A DNA stretch of 64,000 bases from Bacillota bacterium. Lineage in GTDB: Bacteria; Bacillota; Clostridia; Lachnospirales; Lachnospiraceae. Both the position numbers and the translations under genes were made by a program. Location: assembly GCA_023434365.1 (NCBI GenBank), contig JAEYSV010000056.1, positions 25,316-89,315 of the forward strand. The letters run 5' to 3'. The notes beneath the pieces are model-generated. The model saw nothing but the letters and a program-made list of their open reading frames with translations. It searched no databases and was not told the DNA's origin. Below are positions 24,410 through 32,486 of the stretch, one piece after another (position 1 is the first letter of the stretch; every line of letters begins with the position of its first letter).

Positions 24410-25522
24410 ATGGAAAAACTAAGGGTTTTACAGATTGCTGATATATCCTGTGGCAGTGGTGTTGCTAATTTTGTAATGAATAATTATAGATTGATGAACC
24501 ATGATGAAATAGTTTATGATTTTGTTATATGGCGCGAGGAAATTGGACCTACCTTTCGAAAGCAAATAGAAGAAAAGGGTGGGAAAATTTATCCTGTAGC
24601 AAGTTATAGCAAACATCCATGGAAGCAGTATAGACAAATAAAGAAATTAATTAAGCAGAATGGGTATCAGGTTCTGCATGCGCATGAATCAGTAGTCAGT
24701 GCAATTGCTTTGCTTGCTGCAAAACGTTGCAATGTAAAGGTTAGAGTTTGTCATAGCCACAGTACTTCGATGAGTAACATACTTAAAAACACTATTACCA
24801 GATTAGCTTCTTGGTTTATTGGTCGTAGCGCTACCGAGCTATGTGCCTGCTCTGAGGAAGCTGCTTTATTTCTTTTCCCACATAGGAAAGTTTTAAAAGG
24901 ACAGTATCATCTAATTCCAAATGCGATATCCATACCTGAGTGTCAGTTTGTGGAAGAAATTAGGAACGAAACTCGACGGGAACTTGGAATTGTAAATTCA
25001 AAAATAATGGGCCATATTGGACGTTTTGCCGTGGAAAAAAATCATCAATGGTTATTAAAGATTCTGTCCGAGTTAGTCAGTGAAGACAAAAGCTGGAAGC
25101 TTGTGTTAATTGGTGATGGTGAACTACGAAATCAAATTGAAACTCAAGCTGAAGAATTACAAATAAAAGACCATGTTCTATTCCTGGGATTTAAAGAAAA
25201 GGCTTATCGTTACCTTAACGCTATGGATGTTTTAGTCTTTCCATCTTTATTTGAAGGAATGCCGATTACTTTAATTGAAGCACAGTGTAATGGATTACCT
25301 TGTGTAATTTCTGATACTATCAATTCAAAAATAGCTATTACACCACTGGTGACTTCCTTAAGCTTAAATTCGGATAGTAAACATTGGGCAAAGAAAATTA
25401 AGTTGGTAAGTCAGAAGGGACACGGTGATTATTGCTCGTCTATTGTGAGTAATGGATATGATCTGAATCAGTCTTCTCAGAAGTTGACTAGGATGTATAA
25501 GCAGATGAGAAGAAAGATCTAA
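24410..25522 (+). CDS. Family 4 glycosyltransferase
   Basis: A 370-residue GT-B enzyme. The N-terminal domain opens with RVLQIADISCGSGVANFVMN and has HAHESVVSAIALLAAK; the C-terminal donor-binding domain has IGRFAVEKNHQWLL and the EX7E-type segment FPSLFEGMPITLIEAQ. It resembles EpsF/CapM-like retaining transferases. It may add the amino sugar or rhamnose to the lipid-linked glycan on the cytosolic side. Precise linkage unknown. Confidence 0.87.
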   Translation: MEKLRVLQIADISCGSGVANFVMNNYRLMNHDEIVYDFVIWREEIGPTFRKQIEEKGGKIYPVASYSKHPWKQYRQIKKLIKQNGYQVLHAHESVVSAIALLAAKRCNVKVRVCHSHSTSMSNILKNTITRLASWFIGRSATELCACSEEAALFLFPHRKVLKGQYHLIPNAISIPECQFVEEIRNETRRELGIVNSKIMGHIGRFAVEKNHQWLLKILSELVSEDKSWKLVLIGDGELRNQIETQAEELQIKDHVLFLGFKEKAYRYLNAMDVLVFPSLFEGMPITLIEAQCNGLPCVISDTINSKIAITPLVTSLSLNSDSKHWAKKIKLVSQKGHGDYCSSIVSNGYDLNQSSQKLTRMYKQMRRKI

Positions 25523-25555
25523 TATGAGTATGGAGAAGTATTTAAGGAGATTGGT

Positions 25556-26392
25556 ATGTGTGTATTAGTAACAGGCGTTTCTGGTCAAGTGGGATATGAA
25601 GTGGTTGAAGAATTAAAGATTCGTAAAATACCGTTTATCGCAGCCAATCACAGCGACATGGATATTACGTCTGCTGATAGTATAAAGAAGTTTATAGGAA
25701 CTAGGAAAATTAATGCTATTATACATTGTGCAGCCTATACAGCAGTTGATTTGGCCGAAGAAGAAGTAGATATTTGCTACAAGGTAAATGTTAACGGAAC
25801 GAAAAATCTGGTCAAGGTATGCAAAGAGCAAAATGCTTTGTTCACCTTTGTTAGTACAGATTATGTGTTTGATGGAACAAAGCAAGGAGTTTATACAGAA
25901 GAGGACATAACGAATCCGATTAATGTTTATGGCAGATCAAAACAAGAAGCGGAAGAGATAATTAAACAATCACTTGAGAAATATTTTGTTGTAAGAACCT
26001 CATGGGTTTTTGGGAGAAATGGAAAGAACTTTGTGGATACAATAAGGCGAATTGCCTCTGCGAATCAGCAGATTAAGGTAGTTGCAGATCAAGTTGGTGC
26101 ACCAACGTATGCTTTAGATTTAGCTAAAGTTTTATGTGACCTTCTTAAGTGCCAACAATATGGTATCTATCATGTAACGAATAAAGGATTTTGTAGCTGG
26201 TATGAATTTGCGATGGAAATAGTAAGAATATCAGGTTTTTCTACTGAAGTAATGCCTATAAGTTCAAGTGAATTTCCAACAAAAGCAAAAAGACCAAAAA
26301 ACAGTAGAATGTCAGGTGAAAAGATTGCCAAAACTCCAGTTTATTCAATATCGGATTGGAAAACGGCATTAATCGATTATTTGAAACAGTAA
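25556..26392 (+). CDS. rfbD: dTDP-4-dehydrorhamnose reductase
   Basis: A 278-residue SDR protein with VTGVSGQVGYEVVEEL, HCAAYTAVDLAEEE, STDYVFDGTKQGVYTEED and YGRSKQEAEE (catalytic Tyr-Lys), then VRTSWVFGRNGKNFV. All are typical of RmlD, which reduces dTDP-4-keto-rhamnose to dTDP-L-rhamnose. It precedes rfbC, the reverse of the common rfbCD order; both belong to the rfbA/rfbB pathway encoded upstream. Confidence 0.94.
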   Translation: MCVLVTGVSGQVGYEVVEELKIRKIPFIAANHSDMDITSADSIKKFIGTRKINAIIHCAAYTAVDLAEEEVDICYKVNVNGTKNLVKVCKEQNALFTFVSTDYVFDGTKQGVYTEEDITNPINVYGRSKQEAEEIIKQSLEKYFVVRTSWVFGRNGKNFVDTIRRIASANQQIKVVADQVGAPTYALDLAKVLCDLLKCQQYGIYHVTNKGFCSWYEFAMEIVRISGFSTEVMPISSSEFPTKAKRPKNSRMSGEKIAKTPVYSISDWKTALIDYLKQ

Positions 26393-26403
26393 GGGTGAAA
26401 ATT

Positions 26404-26955
26404 ATGAGTAAGATTAAAGTGAGTAAGTGTGGTAATATTGAAGGATTATATATAATTGAACCTACTTACTTTTATGATGAGAGAGGATTTTTTGTTGAGA
26501 ATTATAATAAAGAGAAATTCTTTGAGAATGGATTAACAATGAACTTTGTACAGGATAATATGTCAAAGTCAAAGAAGGGAGTTCTCAGAGGGCTTCATTT
26601 TCAGAAAGAATATCCTCAAGGCAAATTACTTCGAGTAGTATCGGGAGAGATTTATGATGTAGCGGTTGATATTAGAGAAGGATCTCCAACATACGGAAAA
26701 TGTCATGGGTTAATACTTTCTGAAGAGAATCATAGACAGTTTTATATCTCAGAGGGGTTTGCGCATGGATTTCTGGTATTATCCGATGAAGCACTAGTAG
26801 AGTATAAATGTACAGATTATTACCATCCTGGGGATGAGGGTGGAATACTCTGGTCGGATGAAACGCTTGGTATAGACTGGCCACTTAATGGAATTACACC
26901 AATTATATCGGAAAAAGATAATAGGTGGTGTCGGCTTACGGATATAAAAAGATAA
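26404..26955 (+). CDS. rfbC: dTDP-4-dehydrorhamnose 3,5-epimerase
   Basis: A 183-residue cupin-fold epimerase: FYDERGFFVENYNKEKF, FVQDNMSKSKKGVLRGLHFQ with the catalytic histidine, GEIYDVAVDIR and FAHGFLVLSDEALVEYKCTDYY. This matches RmlC in length and motif order. It inverts C3 and C5 of dTDP-4-keto-6-deoxyglucose before reduction by rfbD. ATG at 26404 is used, 11 bases after the rfbD stop; the longer frame starts inside rfbD and has no homology. Completes the four-gene rhamnose set. Confidence 0.95.
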   Translation: MSKIKVSKCGNIEGLYIIEPTYFYDERGFFVENYNKEKFFENGLTMNFVQDNMSKSKKGVLRGLHFQKEYPQGKLLRVVSGEIYDVAVDIREGSPTYGKCHGLILSEENHRQFYISEGFAHGFLVLSDEALVEYKCTDYYHPGDEGGILWSDETLGIDWPLNGITPIISEKDNRWCRLTDIKR

Positions 26956-27022
26956 GGAAAAGTGAAAATTTAATTCATAAATTAAAGATACTTTTTATGT
27001 AACCTTTGTAAGGGAGAATACT

Positions 27023-29014
27023 ATGATATTAAGATATATTAGAACGGGTCGGGTTTCATCTGTTTATAAAGTATTGTTACTGATAGCAGACATTATCTTA
27101 ATAAATTTAAGTACATTTTTGGCTCAGCTCTTAAGAAATAATATGAATTTAGAAACGATGATTCGTCAGGATCAAATCAATAATATTTACGATATGATAT
27201 TAGTTAATACACTAATGACTATTGTGGTATTCTACTTTTTTAGGCTGTATCACAGTCTATGGAAGTTTGCAGGACTGACAGAGGCTATGTATATCATTTT
27301 TGCCTGTGTTATTTCTACGTTTATATATGTACTTTGCTTTTTTATAATAAGCGTAATAAATAATGTTTCTTTTCGTTATACCGTTCCAATCAGCTATCCC
27401 CCTCTTTACCTTATATTTCTTCTGTTTTTTACAATTTTCACACGATTCATCTATCGGTTTATGCGAATGATACATCGCAGTAGCCAACATGGGGAGTTTA
27501 CCCGCAACACTATGATAATCGGAGCCGGTGATGCCGGTAATGTGGTGATTAATGAGCTTAGAATGAGCAGATATCTTGATAGTCGTATCATGTGTATTAT
27601 AGATGATGATAAACATAAACATAACACGTATATCCATGGGATCAAAGTAGTAGGTGGCCGTGAACGTATTGTTGAGATGGCCAATAAATATGCAATTGAT
27701 GAAATAATCATGGCGATGCCAAGCGCTAGTAAACAGACACAAAAGGAAATTCTACAAATCTGTGGACAGACTCAGGCTGAACTTAAAATTATTCCTGGGG
27801 TGTATCAGATTGTAAAGGGAGATGTATCCATTGAAAAACTTCGACGTGTGCAAATAGAAGACTTACTGGGGCGCGATCCTGTTAATGTCAATCTTGATGG
27901 TATGATGAATTATGTCTCCGATAAGGTGGTTTTAGTAACTGGAGGCGGTGGTTCAATCGGAAGCGAGCTTTGTAGACAGATTGCTACAAATCTACCTAAA
28001 CGATTAATTATCTTAGATATCTATGAAAACAGTGCCTATGATATTCAGCAAGAATTAATTCATGACTATCCGAATTTAGACCTCGTTGTGTTAATTGGTT
28101 CTGTACGAAATACAGAGCGTATGGACTTCGTGTTTAGTCATTACCGTCCGCAGATTGTATATCATGCTGCAGCTCATAAGCATGTACCATTAATGGAAGA
28201 TAGCCCAAATGAGGCGATAAAGAATAATGTATTTGGGACATATAAGACCGCGTTTGCAGCAGACAAATACGGAGTAGAAAAGTTTGTGCTTATCAGCACG
28301 GATAAAGCAGTGAATCCAACCAATATTATGGGTGCTTCAAAAAGAGTATGCGAAATGATTATTCAAAGTTTTAACCGTCGTTCAAAAACGGAGTTTGTTG
28401 CGGTACGGTTTGGCAATGTGTTAGGTAGTAACGGAAGTGTAATTCCTTTATTTCGAAAGCAGATCGAAGCAGGTGGCCCTGTAACGGTAACTCACCCTGA
28501 TATCATCAGATATTTTATGACAATCCCCGAAGCGGTATCTCTTGTGATACAGGCAGGAGCTTATGCTAAAGGGGGAGAAATCTTTGTTTTAGATATGGGG
28601 GAACCGGTACGTATTGCAGATCTGGCAAAAAACTTAATCCGTTTATCCGGACTTACCGTTGATAAAGATATTAAAATTGTTTATACCGGACTACGGCCTG
28701 GTGAAAAACTTTATGAAGAGATGTTAATGCATGAAGAAGGATTAACTCATACAGAAAATAAAATGATTCATATTGGTAAACCAATAGAGTTTGATGAAGA
28801 AGTATTTTTCCAAAAACTTGAAAAACTTTATGAATATGCATATAGTGAAACAAACCGTATGAAGCAATTGGTTAAGGAATTAGTCCCTACGTATCAGATC
28901 CGTATAGAGGATGTTGAACGAGATCACGCAATAAATGAAAGTTACTTTAAGGAATTTGGTGATAGAGAGAGTAACGGAAAAAAGCTTAATATTAAAAATC
29001 CGTTGAATAATTAG
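27023..29014 (+). CDS. Membrane nucleotide-sugar dehydratase (CapD/PglF/WbpM family)
   Basis: A 663-residue protein. Four membrane helices occupy residues 12-135. A CoA-binding-like Rossmann domain (MIIGAGDAGNVVINEL, about 165-290) follows, then the catalytic SDR domain with VTGGGGSIGSELCRQI, HAAAHKHVPLMEDSP, STDKAVNPTNIMGASKRVCE and PGEKLYEEMLM. Long family members (WbpM, PglF) are UDP-GlcNAc 4,6-dehydratases that start diacetamido-sugar synthesis. No aminotransferase of the PglE type follows directly; the one at 22.8 kb may or may not serve it. It sits after a 67-base gap from rfbC and is followed by a terminator. Confidence 0.9.
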   Translation: MILRYIRTGRVSSVYKVLLLIADIILINLSTFLAQLLRNNMNLETMIRQDQINNIYDMILVNTLMTIVVFYFFRLYHSLWKFAGLTEAMYIIFACVISTFIYVLCFFIISVINNVSFRYTVPISYPPLYLIFLLFFTIFTRFIYRFMRMIHRSSQHGEFTRNTMIIGAGDAGNVVINELRMSRYLDSRIMCIIDDDKHKHNTYIHGIKVVGGRERIVEMANKYAIDEIIMAMPSASKQTQKEILQICGQTQAELKIIPGVYQIVKGDVSIEKLRRVQIEDLLGRDPVNVNLDGMMNYVSDKVVLVTGGGGSIGSELCRQIATNLPKRLIILDIYENSAYDIQQELIHDYPNLDLVVLIGSVRNTERMDFVFSHYRPQIVYHAAAHKHVPLMEDSPNEAIKNNVFGTYKTAFAADKYGVEKFVLISTDKAVNPTNIMGASKRVCEMIIQSFNRRSKTEFVAVRFGNVLGSNGSVIPLFRKQIEAGGPVTVTHPDIIRYFMTIPEAVSLVIQAGAYAKGGEIFVLDMGEPVRIADLAKNLIRLSGLTVDKDIKIVYTGLRPGEKLYEEMLMHEEGLTHTENKMIHIGKPIEFDEEVFFQKLEKLYEYAYSETNRMKQLVKELVPTYQIRIEDVERDHAINESYFKEFGDRESNGKKLNIKNPLNN

Positions 29015-29072
29015 GGTGCCACTTGCCTTAGTGGGATTATTTGGCTATAATTAAATAGTATGCAACTATGGT

Positions 29073-29109
29073 GGATTCAGCAAGAGATCATTTTGCTGAA
29101 TCCATTTTT
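29073..29109 (+). terminator. Rho-independent terminator
   Basis: GGATTCAGCAA at 29073-29083 pairs with TTGCTGAATCC at 29093-29103 (11 bp), followed by ATTTTT. It ends the transcript of the preceding dehydratase gene and so separates the dTDP-sugar block from the next block. Confidence 0.85.
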
Positions 29110-29166
29110 ATGTAAGCAAACTATATTACCTAGTTCACGTAAGATAGAACAATTGGGAGGAATAAG

Positions 29167-30726
29167 ATGAAGAAAGCAATCATTATTGGTGCAGGTCCAG
29201 CTGGGCTTACTGCAGCCTATCAGCTGCTAAAAGAAACAGATATTATTCCAATTATTTTAGAAGAGAGTACCGAGATTGGAGGAATAAGTCGTACTGCTAC
29301 GTATAAGGGAAACCGTATGGATATCGGTGGGCATCGATTCTTCTCAAAGAATAAGATTGTAATGGATTTGTGGAAGGAGTTAATGCCAATCCAGGGAGCT
29401 CCATCATTAGATGATAAGCTACTGAACAGAGAAAAGCCTCTAGTAAGTGGAGGACCAGATCCACAAACACAAGACCGTGCAATGTTAGTTCGAACCAGAG
29501 TGTCAAGAATCTTTTATCTTCGTAAGTTTTTTGATTATCCGATTTCATTGAAACCAAGAACGTTCCTAAATATGGGGTTTGTAAGAACGATGAAAGCAGG
29601 ATTTGGCTATATCGCAAGTGTACTACATAAAAGGAAAGAACATTCTTTGGAAGATTTCTATATTAATCGTTTTGGAAAAACCTTGTATTCCATGTTTTTC
29701 GAAGACTATACTGAAAAACTTTGGGGAGTGCATCCTTCTACGATTTCTCCTGACTGGGGAGCACAACGCGTCAAAGGATTATCGTTAACAAAAGCAATTG
29801 CTGAAGTGATTAAGAAGACATTTCATAAAAAACATAAGGTAACTGAGACCTCTTTAATTGACCAATTTATATACCCTAAGAAAGGACCAGGACAGCTTTG
29901 GGAAACAATGGCGGATGAGATAGTGAAAATGGGTGGTCAGATTATGCTAAACGCCAAAGTAGAAAAAATAACATTGGTGGAAGACGATATTACATCAGTC
30001 ATTGCACTTACTGAAAATGGTTATGAAGAGTACATAGGTGATTATATCGTATCTAGTATGCCAGTTAAGGATCTAGTTAAAGCGATGGAGGACAAGGCTC
30101 CAGATATTGTTAAAGAGGTTGCTACTGCGCTCCCTTATCGTGATTTTATTACAGTTGGGCTATTATTAAATAAATTAAAGATAAAGAACAAAACAAAAAT
30201 GGAAACAGTCAATGATATAGTACCGGATTGTTGGATTTATATTCAGGAAAGGGACGTTAAGATCGGTCGCATGCAGATATTTAATAACTGGTCCCCATAT
30301 ATGGTGGCAGACTACGAAAATACTGTATGGGTAGGACTAGAGTATTTTTGTAGCGAAGGCGATGGTATGTGGAATATGTCTTCAGAACAGTTTATAGAAA
30401 TGGCTATTGAGGAATTAATCAAGATTGATATCATTGAGCGAGATGCTGTTATTGATGCAACCCATATAAAAGTAAAGAAGGCTTATCCAGCGTACTTTGG
30501 AACCTACCAACAGTTTTCTGTAGTACAGGAATATTTAAATAGGATTAAAAACCTTTATTGCATTGGGCGCAACGGGCAGCATCGATATAATAATATGGAT
30601 CATAGTATGTTAACGGCGATTGAGGCTGTCAAGATAATGCAGTCAGGGAGTCATGACAAATCACCAATCTGGCAAGTGAATACGGAGGAGGAGTATCATG
30701 AGGAGTCAGGAAAGAAAACTGAGTAG
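29167..30726 (+). CDS. FAD-dependent oxidoreductase, UDP-galactopyranose mutase-like
   Basis: A 519-residue flavoprotein. The FAD motif IIGAGPAGLTAAYQLL and the following GGISRTATYKGNRMDIGGHRFFS are typical of the amine-oxidase/UDP-galactopyranose mutase superfamily, as are ENLW-like FFEDYTEKLWGVHP and the C-terminal GRNGQHRYNNMDHSML. It is longer than true Glf enzymes (about 370-390 residues) and matches a family often found in glycan loci next to GtrA/GT-C genes. The reaction is uncertain: mutase, desaturase or oxidase on a polyprenyl-linked or nucleotide sugar. GGGAGG precedes the ATG. Confidence 0.75.
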   Translation: MKKAIIIGAGPAGLTAAYQLLKETDIIPIILEESTEIGGISRTATYKGNRMDIGGHRFFSKNKIVMDLWKELMPIQGAPSLDDKLLNREKPLVSGGPDPQTQDRAMLVRTRVSRIFYLRKFFDYPISLKPRTFLNMGFVRTMKAGFGYIASVLHKRKEHSLEDFYINRFGKTLYSMFFEDYTEKLWGVHPSTISPDWGAQRVKGLSLTKAIAEVIKKTFHKKHKVTETSLIDQFIYPKKGPGQLWETMADEIVKMGGQIMLNAKVEKITLVEDDITSVIALTENGYEEYIGDYIVSSMPVKDLVKAMEDKAPDIVKEVATALPYRDFITVGLLLNKLKIKNKTKMETVNDIVPDCWIYIQERDVKIGRMQIFNNWSPYMVADYENTVWVGLEYFCSEGDGMWNMSSEQFIEMAIEELIKIDIIERDAVIDATHIKVKKAYPAYFGTYQQFSVVQEYLNRIKNLYCIGRNGQHRYNNMDHSMLTAIEAVKIMQSGSHDKSPIWQVNTEEEYHEESGKKTE

Positions 30727-32236
30727 CCTTCCAAGCAGTAATGTACAAAGGTATTACTATGTTCTTACCCCGATAGTTGTGAGTCTTATTTATGTTGTGT
30801 GCTATAGGAATAAATGGCAGGATGACAACCATAATATACAGATGACTATGTTGGCAGCACTCTTGACAATTGGTTGTTATACAATAATTCAAGGATATAA
30901 GAATAAACTCAGCACTAATCAGATGATTGGCACTCTGATACTTGCAGGTTTTGTGATGAGAATTGGTTACATGATTTATACGCATCCTTACGTGCGTTAT
31001 CATGATGTCTGTGGGTTTGCTTCAGATTCCACTGGGCATGATGGATATATTTATAATTTAATTCATTCGTTTAAGCTTCCGGAATCTAATTCTTATCAAG
31101 GGTATCATCCACCGTTTTATCATATACTATCGGCCCTATTTATTAAGTTAACTACTCCATTGGTCGGCTATGAAGAATTGGCAGGAGCTCAGGTTATATC
31201 TTGCGTAGCCTCCTGTTACTCGTTACTTGTCATAAGGCGTATTATCGAGGAATTAAAATTAGGAGAGCAGGCCAAATTAATTACGATGTCCATCATGGCT
31301 TTTTTCCCTAGCTTTTATCTTATCGGTGGAACAATTAATAATGATGCTGTGATGTGGTGTTTATTCTTTATTGCTATTCTATATACGATTCGTTGGTATC
31401 AGAATACAACATATCATAATATTATGATACTTGCTGTAGCAATTGGACTTGGCATGATGACAAAAGTTTCTGCTGGAACGATTGCCTTGTTTACTGGTCC
31501 AATTATGCTAGCTGTACTAGTAAAAAAAATACGGGAAGCTAATCATAGAAAATGGGTAGAGAATATAAAGGAGAATCAGGTTCGCAAAGTAATTGGTCAG
31601 TTTTTTACGTTTGGGGTAATCTGTTTTCCATTAGCATTATGGTACCCAATTCGTAATTATATTTTGTTTAACCAAGCATTTATGCATGTTTCAGAAATGC
31701 CTCCGACTCATGAGTTGTATGTAGGCCATATCAGTAAGATAAGTCGCTTTCTAAGCTTTCCACTGAGTGCATTTACTAACAACATGTACAGTGTACCGGT
31801 GGATGATTATAATCTACCTACTTATGTAATAAAAGGAGGAATTTTCGGAGAGTATAGTTTTGATATTCCCGACTTCATCCCTGCCCTGTTATTATTCGTT
31901 AATGTTATATTAGTGCTTTTATCAATTTATGCTATGCTTTCCTTATTAATTAGAGATAAAGAAAAGCCTAACATTCTTCGCTATGGTATAATTAGTATTT
32001 GGTTCATTTTATTTGTTTCATTCATCTTATTTAATTTGAGATACCCATTTGGATGTACGATGGATTATAGGTATATCGTACCATGTGCATTGTGTGGAGC
32101 AATTGCTCTGGGAGTATTATACGAGAATAAGAAAAAAGAAGTATCAGTGATAGATATGTTATTAAGAAAAGCAATTGCTATATTTACAGCTGCTTTCTGT
32201 GTGCTATCAGTTGTGATGTATCTGAATATTGCTTAA
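30698..32236 (+). CDS. Polytopic membrane glycosyltransferase-like protein (GT-C)
   Basis: A 512-residue protein with about eleven hydrophobic helices. The first extracellular loop has VRYHDVCGFASDSTGHDGYIYNLI and GYHPPFYHILSALF, consistent with the acidic catalytic loop and the His-Pro-Pro motif of GT39/GT83-like enzymes, which use polyprenyl-phosphate sugars outside the membrane. The start overlaps the end of the flavoprotein gene by 29 bases and has its own GGAGGAGGAG, so translation is coupled. It probably uses a donor made by one of the GtrB-like enzymes. Confidence 0.72.
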   Translation: MRSQERKLSSLPSSNVQRYYYVLTPIVVSLIYVVCYRNKWQDDNHNIQMTMLAALLTIGCYTIIQGYKNKLSTNQMIGTLILAGFVMRIGYMIYTHPYVRYHDVCGFASDSTGHDGYIYNLIHSFKLPESNSYQGYHPPFYHILSALFIKLTTPLVGYEELAGAQVISCVASCYSLLVIRRIIEELKLGEQAKLITMSIMAFFPSFYLIGGTINNDAVMWCLFFIAILYTIRWYQNTTYHNIMILAVAIGLGMMTKVSAGTIALFTGPIMLAVLVKKIREANHRKWVENIKENQVRKVIGQFFTFGVICFPLALWYPIRNYILFNQAFMHVSEMPPTHELYVGHISKISRFLSFPLSAFTNNMYSVPVDDYNLPTYVIKGGIFGEYSFDIPDFIPALLLFVNVILVLLSIYAMLSLLIRDKEKPNILRYGIISIWFILFVSFILFNLRYPFGCTMDYRYIVPCALCGAIALGVLYENKKKEVSVIDMLLRKAIAIFTAAFCVLSVVMYLNIA

Positions 32237-32303
32237 TAATTTCTCTATATAGGCTATTATATGAGCGTATTATGGAGTACGAAGTCTTAGATATGGTTGA
32301 GTT

Positions 32304-32341
32304 AGATTCAGTCAAGAGTTATGTTGGCTGAATCTTTTTTT
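32304..32341 (+). terminator. Rho-independent terminator
   Basis: AGATTCAG at 32304-32311 pairs with CTGAATCT at 32328-32335, followed by seven T residues. It ends the flavoprotein/GT-C pair. The remainder of the 247-base gap is AT-rich. Confidence 0.8.
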
Positions 32342-32486
32342 ATATTATATAAATTGCTTTACAATTTCATGTGATATGCAAATGCTTTGCCTGCGAAATT
32401 CTTTTTATATATAAGAAAGTGAATAAATTAGACGATATATAGAATAGAGTTAGTAAAAACATCTTACAATTAAAGGAGTACAATTG

